From NCBI RefSeq assembly GCF_020741395.1, contig NZ_DYZA01000216.1, positions 1 to 7,059 on the forward strand: DNA of 7,059 nucleotides. Reading direction: 5' to 3'. The notes under the pieces are model-generated. The model was not told the origin of the DNA. It made no database searches and saw only the letters and a list, made by a program, of their open reading frames with translations. Source of the stretch: Mailhella massiliensis (GTDB lineage: Bacteria > Desulfobacterota > Desulfovibrionia > Desulfovibrionales > Desulfovibrionaceae). Shown piece by piece: positions 1 to 4,054 of this stretch. How positions within the stretch are numbered: position 1 is the first letter of the stretch; the number at the start of each line of letters is the position of its first letter. A program made the position numbers and the translations under genes.

Positions 1-182
1 AGCCAATGGTTGCTTCCCGGTCACGATATACCTGCATATTGCTCCATCCCGCGACTACGTCAGGTAGTCCAGGGACATTGTAGCGACCCGCAGTTCCCGC
101 GTTCCGCAAAGACTGACTGGTCTATGATTTCTCTTGTATCCTTGATAATTTGCAAGAAAAATCTGACAAGTAGGAGACCAGC
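1..182. other. Upstream region of the integrase gene
   Basis: No recognisable gene is seen. There is a small hairpin (GACTAC at 53-58 with GTAGTC at 64-69). A GATAAT hexamer at 144-149 could serve as a -10 element, but no good -35 lies 17 bp upstream. The integrase ribosome-binding site AGGAG is at 172-176. One frame stays open from the left edge to a TGA at 184-186 that overlaps the integrase ATG, but the peptide resembles nothing I recognise. Confidence 0.4.
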
Positions 183-1241
183 ATGATAAAACATTTCCCG
201 TGGCGTAGAAAACCTTGGAAAGTCGAATGGAAGAATCCGTGGACAGGTATTCTTCGGGTGCGATGGTTTGAGACGGAAGAGAAGGCGTCGGCTTTCGAGG
301 AAGCTCAACGGGTCATTTACCAACAGGAAAAGGCCCTCATGGCACGGGCCAGAAGGCGGGCAAAGGCGAATATACCCACAATCACAATCGCTGAACTTGT
401 TTCTGCTTTTCAGGCCAGAACCGATATTCGAGAGACTACGAGAGCCGCCAACAGCTACCATGTAAAGCCCATTCTTGAGCTTTTCGGCCCCCGAAGGACT
501 GCAAGTATCACCTTGGACGACGTGCGCATCTTTTCCGAAATACAACGCGGAAGAAAAGTCGGACAAAGTACCATCAACCGCCGTCTTTCCATTCTTCGCG
601 CCGCCTGCAACTGGGGCGTTTCCGAAGGACTGCTGAAAGAATCGCCCATACGAAATATGCGCCTGCAACACGCGCCTTCCCGTCGCATAGAACCGCCAAC
701 CATACCGGAGATCGATCGCTTATTGAAGCACGCCCCGGAACACATTCAACGGATTATTCTTCTCGGTCTGTACACGGGAGCACGTCCAGGTCCATGCGAA
801 CTCTTCCGTCTTCGATGGGATGATATTTTACTCGATGAAGGCGTTATTTATATGCCGTGCGCGTATAAATCCCAAAAGGTATCGGCACGCTATGTCCCCA
901 TCCATGAGGCTCTTTTACCAAAGATCAGGGCATGGAAAAAGCAGGATGGAGCAGCATGTTCCTGCGTCATTCATTATCGGGGAAAGCCGGTAAAACGCGT
1001 TTCTGAGACTTGGAGAAGAGTGAGAGACAAAGCCGGGATCTCCCGAAGAATACGTCCCTACGACCTACGCCACGCCTTTGCCACTATAAGTATGGCGGAA
1101 AGCGGAGATATAAAGAGTATAGCGGAAATTATGGGGCACAGTAACTACAACATGCTTTTATCTGTTTATCAGCATGTCAGCAATAGCCTGAAGATAAAGG
1201 CTGTTAATTCGATTCCACGAGTGAAAGTTCTGCGAAGTTGA
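183..1241 (+). CDS. int: Phage-type tyrosine recombinase / integrase
   Basis: This 352-residue site-specific recombinase would integrate or excise the element by strand exchange through a 3'-phosphotyrosine intermediate. A basic N-terminal region (about 1-65) is followed by a SAM-like core-binding domain (about 66-165, with the typical stretch TINRRLSILRAACNWGV at 130-146) and the catalytic domain (about 170-345). Visible active-site residues are Arg201 (in TGARPGPCEL), a beta-hairpin Lys at 229 or 232, Arg296 (in RPYDLRHAFA), His319 (in IMGHS) and the nucleophile Tyr329 (in VYQH). The first histidine of the usual HxxR box is Tyr293, a variant I recall from phage integrases. Length and motif order are complete, so the enzyme looks intact. 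The start is fixed by AGGAG seven bases upstream of the ATG. The gene reads towards the tail chaperone, com-mom and the tRNA-Asn, an unusual position for an integrase. Confidence 0.95.
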   Translation: MIKHFPWRRKPWKVEWKNPWTGILRVRWFETEEKASAFEEAQRVIYQQEKALMARARRRAKANIPTITIAELVSAFQARTDIRETTRAANSYHVKPILELFGPRRTASITLDDVRIFSEIQRGRKVGQSTINRRLSILRAACNWGVSEGLLKESPIRNMRLQHAPSRRIEPPTIPEIDRLLKHAPEHIQRIILLGLYTGARPGPCELFRLRWDDILLDEGVIYMPCAYKSQKVSARYVPIHEALLPKIRAWKKQDGAACSCVIHYRGKPVKRVSETWRRVRDKAGISRRIRPYDLRHAFATISMAESGDIKSIAEIMGHSNYNMLLSVYQHVSNSLKIKAVNSIPRVKVLRS

Positions 1242-1250
1242 AAAAAATAC

Positions 1251-1266
1251 CCTGTACATGTTCAGG
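1251..1266. promoter_or_regulatory. 16-nt imperfect palindrome between int and the tail chaperone
   Basis: The sequence CCTGTACATGTTCAGG is a dyad with a single mismatched pair (T1255/T1262). It lies ten bases after the integrase stop and is followed by a T-run (about 1271-1276). It could be an operator or, less likely, a weak terminator, since the palindrome leaves little loop. It does not fit the CTG-N10-CAG LexA box, because the spacing here is 8. Function is unknown. Confidence 0.3.
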
Positions 1267-1317
1267 ATGACTTTTTTCTACCCTTCTATGTCATTTTCAA
1301 CACATAGGAGGTTAGTT

Positions 1318-1869
1318 ATGGACCTTTATAGATATGACTTGAAAAGTGGCGAATACAAGGGCACGCAAAAAGCACAAGTGCGCCCGAATGGTGAATTTAT
1401 CACGGACGTGATAGGGGCGACGGTTCAGCAGCCGCCGCAGGCCGGAGAAAAGCAGGCTGCCCGCTGGACGGGGAAAGACTGGGAACTTGTGGACGATCAC
1501 CGGCAGACCAGGGACAAGGGCGGCGTTATCGTAGAAGGTTCAGGAACGCCGTACTGGCTGCCCGGCGACACATGGCGCACGCAGGCCCGTTATGTCACCG
1601 AGCTGGGGCCGCTTCCTGAAGGGGCGCTGCTGGAAGCTCCTACCCAGTCGGAGGAAGAAGCCATGGAAATGGCGTCCGCGTCTGTGCGGGCACGGCGTGA
1701 CGCTTCGCTGGCGGCGTCCGATTATCTTCTGATGGCGGACTATCCCATCGGTGCCGAGGAACTGGAGTTGGTCAAGGCCTACCGGCAGGCCTTGCGAGAC
1801 CTTCCTGCCCAGGAAGGCTTCCCCACGGACGTGGCATGGCCGGAACTTCCCGTCGCGCTGAAGGAGTAG
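1318..1869 (+). CDS. Phage tail (fibre) assembly chaperone
   Basis: The 183-residue product resembles small phage chaperones that help fold or assemble tail fibres. The N-terminal half has the W-x-G-x-x-W-E-L-V-x-D-H-R segment (50-62) usual in these proteins. The C-terminal half (about 126-177) matches the pattern I know from the Phage_tail_APC family: Arg-rich start, LAASDYLL, then AYRQALRDLPAQEGFP and VAWPELP. The start at 1318 is chosen because AGGAGG (1307-1312) lies five bases upstream. The in-frame ATG at 1258 lies in the int-chaperone gap without a comparable site. The family normally sits just after its tail-fibre gene, but here the gene upstream is the integrase and no fibre gene is visible. 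The final codons carry the ribosome-binding site of the next gene (AAGGAG at 1861-1866), so the two are probably translated together. The exact substrate cannot be told. Confidence 0.82.
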   Translation: MDLYRYDLKSGEYKGTQKAQVRPNGEFITDVIGATVQQPPQAGEKQAARWTGKDWELVDDHRQTRDKGGVIVEGSGTPYWLPGDTWRTQARYVTELGPLPEGALLEAPTQSEEEAMEMASASVRARRDASLAASDYLLMADYPIGAEELELVKAYRQALRDLPAQEGFPTDVAWPELPVALKE

Positions 1870-1876
1870 AAAGCGC

Positions 1877-2023
1877 ATGGAAAAGATTGTAGGGCAAGGC
1901 ATTCGTTTTGAGCGCATTCGCCGGATTACCGGCTACCTTGTCGGCGGATTGGAACGCTTCAATGACGGCAAGCGCGCTGAAGAGCGTGATCGCGTTAAGC
2001 ATGTTAGCATGAAAAAAATCTAG
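1877..2023 (+). CDS. 48-aa peptide like the NrdD C-terminal glycyl-radical tail
   Basis: This very short gene encodes 48 residues whose core (12-42, FERIRRITGYLVGG then RFNDGKRAEERDRVKH) resembles the extreme C-terminus of class III anaerobic ribonucleotide reductase, which in E. coli NrdD runs RRVCGYL through FNAGKQEEVKRRVKH. In the full enzyme the Gly of that R-[VI]-x-G-Y loop carries the catalytic glycyl radical; the equivalent here is Gly19 in RITGY. The catalytic barrel and the four-cysteine zinc ribbon that precede the loop in NrdD are absent, and there is no cysteine at all. AAGGAG, overlapping the end of the upstream gene, lies ten bases before the ATG. Similar short proteins are, as I recall, labelled anaerobic ribonucleotide reductase in phage genomes. 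Whether it complements a damaged NrdD, as GrcA/YfiD does for pyruvate formate-lyase, or has another role is speculation. Confidence 0.75.
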   Translation: MEKIVGQGIRFERIRRITGYLVGGLERFNDGKRAEERDRVKHVSMKKI

Positions 2024-2204
2024 GCAGAGGCGGGGGCGACAACAACGCCCCCACCGGCGCGGTGAGAAAGCACCGCACCACGGCCCCACGGAAGGAAGGG
2101 AGCCTTCCGCAGAGTGTCCGCCTGTGTTTATGCCCAGTCTGAAGTCGGGCCCGTAAACACTATCAGGACGAAGTCGCAGGGGCAAGTTAAGGAACTTGCA
2201 AAAC
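2024..2204 (+). promoter_or_regulatory. GC-rich hairpin-dense leader before com
   Basis: There is no initiated reading frame here, but there are consecutive inverted repeats. Hairpin 1 is GGGGGCG 2032-2038 with CGCCCCC 2046-2052. Hairpin 2 has two mutually exclusive forms: CACCG 2052-2056 with CGGTG 2060-2064, or GCGGTG 2059-2064 with CACCGC 2071-2076. Hairpin 3 is CGGAAGG 2089-2095 with CCTTCCG 2103-2109. Hairpin 4 is CCTG/TGTTTA 2121-2130 with TAAACA 2154-2159 and CAGG 2164-2167, with an inner GCCC/GGGC. None is followed by a U-run, so they are not intrinsic terminators. The com ribosome-binding site TAAGGA is at 2188-2193. A structured 5' leader or small RNA is the best reading; the role is unknown. 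Confidence 0.45.
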
Positions 2205-2438
2205 ATGGAGTTTAAAGAATTACGGTGTGGAAAGTGTGAAAAGCTACTGGCTAAGGTCGTAGTAGGAATCTTTGAAATCAAGTGTCCGCGTTGCGGAGCG
2301 TATAATATCCTGAAAGTCAAGAACTTCGATCAAGAGAGCCGAGAGCCCCTTGGTAGGAATTATCTTGGCAACGAAAAAGAAGGCTTATCATCCTCCAATT
2401 TTAACCGCGTATCTGCCCCCGGAATCGGAAACTCCTGA
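2205..2438 (+). CDS. com: Com-like zinc-finger translational activator of mom
   Basis: The 77-residue product has the Cys4 zinc-finger layout of phage Mu Com: Cys8-x2-Cys11 (RCGKCEKLLAK) and Cys27-x2-Cys30 (FEIKCPRCGAYN). In Mu, Com is an RNA-binding protein that opens a stem in the com-mom mRNA so that ribosomes can start mom, delaying the toxic modification enzyme until late infection. The same job is likely here because the gene sits directly before mom and overlaps it by about 74 bases. The start is ATG 2205, with TAAGGA (2188-2193) eleven bases upstream; a TTG at 2196 would be only two bases from that site. The tail beyond about residue 45 overlaps mom in another frame and looks unconstrained, which fits a coding overlap. 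Zinc binding and RNA binding are family knowledge, not shown by the sequence alone. Confidence 0.85.
   Translation: MEFKELRCGKCEKLLAKVVVGIFEIKCPRCGAYNILKVKNFDQESREPLGRNYLGNEKEGLSSSNFNRVSAPGIGNS
2350..2398 (+). promoter_or_regulatory. Candidate translation-inhibitory stem over the mom start
   Basis: In RNA, TTGG 2350-2353 and AGGA 2355-2358 can pair with TCCT 2391-2394 and CCAA 2395-2398, giving eight pairs with one bulged U (2354). The AGGA is the only good Shine-Dalgarno for mom, and the TTG at 2365 lies in the loop. A second, competing pairing (CAAGA 2329-2333 with TCTTG 2363-2367) would mask the TTG itself. Phage Mu mom mRNA carries such an inhibitory stem, which Com melts. Pairing is read by eye; no energy was computed. 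Confidence 0.5.
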
Positions 2439-3090
2439 ATATATCATGGGAGAGTCGGGAGTGCAGGGCTTTGGGCGAAAAGCTTTTTATGTGGCTCAAA
2501 TCTCATGCCGTGAAGCACGAAAAGTCATCCTTGAAAAACACTACTCCCACAGGTTTGTAAACAACAGCTATGTGCATCTCGGCGTATTTCTGGACGGGGC
2601 CTGGGTAGGCGTGCTGCAATTCGGATACGCGCTCAATCCTGCACGAGCCGGTAAAATTGTAAAAGATACACACCAAGGGGAATACTTGGAGCTGAATCGT
2701 ATGTGGCTTGACGACTCTGCTCCAAGGAATTCGGAGAGCCAAGCAATCAGCTACTCCATAAAGTTCATAAAACGAGCATGTCCAACAGTAGCTTGGATTC
2801 AAAGTTTTGCTGACGAAAGATGTGGTGGGTTAGGTGTGGTCTATCAGGCCTCAAACTTTCTATATATTGGATACCACTTAACTTCGTTTTATGAGCTGGA
2901 TGGAGAAACATATCATGAGATGCTGCTGACTGCCTATAAGAAGTCCGGGCAAAGAGGAGAGATCCTGCGACGTGAGTTTCATCGTGCGGAGAAAAAGACC
3001 TTCCGGCAGTTTCGCTATATCTACTTCATCAAAACTGACTGGAAGAAGCGGCTAAACTTCAAAATTTTGCCTTACCCCAAACGAGAGTAG
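2365..3090 (+). CDS. mom: Mom-like DNA adenine-modification enzyme
   Basis: The product (241 residues from TTG 2365) resembles phage Mu Mom, which converts many adenines in phage DNA to N6-(carbamoylmethyl)adenine and so protects the DNA from restriction. Mom is considered a GNAT-fold protein. Family-like blocks are HYSHRFVNNS (59-68) followed by HLGVFLDG and VGVLQFG, then ELNRMWLDD (109-117), PRNSESQA (120-127) and SFADERCGGLGVVYQASNF (147-165), in the same order as in Mu. The length is close to Mu Mom as I remember it. Start choice: TTG 2365 has AGGAA (2355-2359) five bases upstream. TTG 2350 (246 aa) has only a weak site, and ATG 2446 (214 aa) has none; Mu mom also uses a non-ATG start. 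The start overlaps com, and the candidate inhibitory stem covers it. The reading frame is intact and followed at once by a strong terminator, so the last gene of the unit may well be functional. Confidence 0.87.
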   Translation: MATKKKAYHPPILTAYLPPESETPEYIMGESGVQGFGRKAFYVAQISCREARKVILEKHYSHRFVNNSYVHLGVFLDGAWVGVLQFGYALNPARAGKIVKDTHQGEYLELNRMWLDDSAPRNSESQAISYSIKFIKRACPTVAWIQSFADERCGGLGVVYQASNFLYIGYHLTSFYELDGETYHEMLLTAYKKSGQRGEILRREFHRAEKKTFRQFRYIYFIKTDWKKRLNFKILPYPKRE

Positions 3091-3093
3091 GAT

Positions 3094-3131
3094 GATATAA
3101 AAAAAGCCCTTTTTAGGGCTTTTTTTATATC
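3094..3131 (+). terminator. Strong intrinsic terminator after mom (perfect 17-bp stem)
   Basis: Arms at 3094-3110 and 3115-3131 are perfectly complementary around a TTTT loop, with a GCCCT/AGGGC core flanked by A7/T7 and GATAT/ATATC. The T-run follows the core on the + strand, four bases after the mom stop. The symmetric A-run means it could also stop transcription arriving from the right. Confidence 0.93.
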
Positions 3132-3334
3132 TGAGAATGGCCTCATTTTACTATACCAAAATTGCCGTTCGCTGGACCAAAAATTTTCGTTCGCGTTACA
3201 GCTCTTTTACTCCCTGCAACGAAGCAACTTCCGTGTAAGATTCTCCCTTTTGCCTGAAAACTTACCTCGCCTTCACTCCATGTCCTCGGAAAATCAGGGG
3301 GACAGAAGGAAAAAATTCGCTGTTAAAAGAAAAT
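3132..3334. other. AT-leaning spacer between mom terminator and tRNA terminator
   Basis: No gene is seen. The spacer holds one copy of a 12-bp direct repeat (3218-3229) whose other copy straddles the tRNA 5' end. It has short repeats of CGTTCGC and a self-complementary AAAATTTT core. The junction between element and chromosome could lie here or at the tRNA 3' end, but I see no duplicated tRNA fragment that would mark it. Confidence 0.35.
3218..3229 (+). repeat. 12-bp direct repeat AACGAAGCAACT, copy 1
   Basis: This is identical to 3446-3457, 228 bp to the right, in the same orientation. Copy 2 begins on the first base of the tRNA-Asn gene and runs into its upstream flank, so copy 1 may be a leftover of a recombination or duplication at the tRNA. 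The match does not extend usefully on either side, so chance is not excluded. Confidence 0.4.
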
Positions 3335-3360
3335 GCCCTCACGATTTTCATCGTGAGGGC
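3335..3360 (-). terminator. Intrinsic terminator of tRNA-Asn
   Basis: On the - strand, an 11-bp perfect stem (arms 3335-3345 and 3350-3360) with a GAAA tetraloop is followed by ATTTTCTTTT. It lies ten bases past the encoded CCA of the tRNA. Confidence 0.85.
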
Positions 3361-3370
3361 TTGCTTTCTC

Positions 3371-3446
3371 TGGCTCCCCGAGACGGACTTGAACCGCCAA
3401 CCTAGTGATTAACAGTCACCCGCTCTGCCTATTGAGCTATCGGGGA
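3371..3446 (-). tRNA. tRNA-Asn (anticodon GTT)
   Basis: Read on the - strand this is a full 76-nt cloverleaf. The acceptor TCCCCGA/TCGGGGA has seven pairs. The D stem is GCTC/GAGC with an AATAGGCA loop. The anticodon stem GGTGA/TCACT has loop CTGTTAA, placing anticodon GTT at 3411-3413. The variable loop is AGGTT. The T stem GGCGG/CCGTC has loop TTCAAGT and one G-U pair. The discriminator is G and the CCA is encoded at 3371-3373. The 3' end points at the phage genes, so this tRNA is the natural candidate attachment site; asn tRNA genes are known integration targets. Confidence 0.97.
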
Positions 3447-3457
3447 ACGAAGCAACT
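3446..3457 (+). repeat. 12-bp direct repeat AACGAAGCAACT, copy 2
   Basis: This is identical to 3218-3229. It covers the first base of the tRNA-Asn gene and its 5' flank. A small hairpin (GCAAC 3452-3456 with GTTGC 3462-3466) overlaps it and would form in the tRNA precursor leader. Confidence 0.4.
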
Positions 3458-3473
3458 CGTTGTTGCAGGAATG

Positions 3474-3502
3474 TGTTTAGGCGTTTTACCTCCGGCCGTC
3501 AA
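3474..3502 (-). promoter_or_regulatory. Probable sigma-70 promoter of tRNA-Asn
   Basis: On the - strand TTGACG (3497-3502) and TAAACA (3474-3479) are separated by exactly 17 bp, placing transcription start near 3467, about 20 bases before the mature tRNA. The -35 is near consensus; the -10 is weaker. Confidence 0.5.
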
Positions 3503-3552
3503 GCATTTTTTTCCTCTTTTCTCAGGTTTTCCTGCAAAGGGGGCGGGAAGGC

Positions 3553-3594
3553 GGGCCCGGCGCAGGGGACTTTCCGCCTACGGCGGCCGGGCCC
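3553..3594. repeat. GC-rich inverted repeat with nested hairpin
   Basis: The arms GGGCCCGGC (3553-3561) and GCCGGGCCC (3586-3594) are perfect inverted repeats. An inner hairpin, CCGCC 3574-3578 with GGCGG 3582-3586, nests within. A further alternative pairing of TTCCGCC (3572-3578) with GGCGGAA just after 3600 is possible. Function is unknown. Confidence 0.5.
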
Positions 3595-3636
3595 TGCCCA
3601 GAAGCGGGCGGAAGGCCATGCGCCCGGAGGCTGTGC

Positions 3637-3672
3637 CCTCCCCCGCGCGAAAACGCAGGCCTCCCCCGCGCG
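3637..3672 (+). repeat. 13-bp direct repeat CCTCCCCCGCGCG, two copies
   Basis: Copies lie at 3637-3649 and 3660-3672, separated by ten bases. The second copy continues into GGGGAG and so forms a CTCCCC/GGGGAG hairpin. Low-complexity GC makes chance plausible. Confidence 0.4.
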
Positions 3673-4054
3673 GGGAGCTTCACGGCCGCGCGGCGGGGCG
3701 CGCCGGGGCCTCATGCTCCCGCACCAAAAAGTCGGAACAAAAAACGCCGAGCAGCCTTGCGTCCCTGTTGTCCCTGATAACAACTCCGGGGCATGCCGCG
3801 CCTTCCACAGCCCCTGGCCGGAAGGTGATTTTGACATTGCGCCACGGCATCGGCGGCCCCGGAGGCCGAGCTGTTCCCCTACACATAACGTCGGGCATAT
3901 CGAGAAGCCCTGCGGCTCTCCCCGGGAATAGAAAACGGCGGCAAGAAATACCGTATTTCTGCGCCTCGTTACGCCGGAGCATCGGCCAGAAGCAGCGCCG
4001 GAAGAAAAAGAAATAAAGGGGAGGAAAATACCATGAATATATCCTTTTATATTT

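Larger units (their letters stand above)
1..3131. mobile_element. Prophage-derived segment (integrase, tail chaperone, com-mom cargo)
   Basis: The region carries a tyrosine integrase, a tail-assembly chaperone, a short NrdD-tail peptide and a Mu-like com-mom pair, all on the + strand, ending in a strong terminator. Tail chaperone, Com and Mom are phage families, so a prophage origin is well supported. No capsid, portal, tail-fibre, repressor or excisionase gene is visible, so this is either one end of a prophage continuing to the left or a rearranged remnant. The right boundary is inferred: somewhere between the terminator and the tRNA-Asn at 3371-3446. The left boundary is not in view. Confidence 0.6.
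3503..4054. other. GC-rich intergenic region without a convincing gene
   Basis: Long open frames cross this stretch on both strands, but they are rich in Arg, Pro and Ala, show no recognisable domain and lack convincing ribosome-binding sites. One frame even begins inside the tRNA. They look like by-products of high GC. The region carries several strong palindromes and a 13-bp direct repeat (listed separately) and a small hairpin at 3902-3920. At 4024-4056 an AT-rich stem (GAAAATA with TATTTTC) overlaps the stop of the - strand glycosyltransferase gene and may be a weak transcription end for that operon. Confidence 0.5.

Noticed and set aside
1..186. Open frame from the left edge to a TGA overlapping the integrase ATG, as if a coupled upstream gene ended there
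   Set aside because: Only 61 codons, no recognisable motif and unconvincing composition; an open stretch of this length is plausible by chance.
1251..1266. LexA/SOS box
   Set aside because: The palindrome has CTG-N8-CAG spacing instead of the N10 of the proteobacterial box, and does not fit GAAC-N4-GTTC either.
2024..2204. Intrinsic terminator or CRISPR-like repeat array before com
   Set aside because: The hairpins lack U-tracts, and the stems differ in sequence, so there is no repeat unit.
1772..2320. - strand frame of 182 codons across the NrdD-like gene, the leader and com
   Set aside because: It opposes genes with family matches and crosses the hairpin region; no motif or ribosome-binding site.
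3405..4016. Long + strand frame of 203 codons after the tRNA, plus overlapping frames on both strands
   Set aside because: It starts inside the tRNA gene, is Arg/Pro/Ala-rich with no domain, and lacks a ribosome-binding site; typical of GC-rich noncoding DNA.
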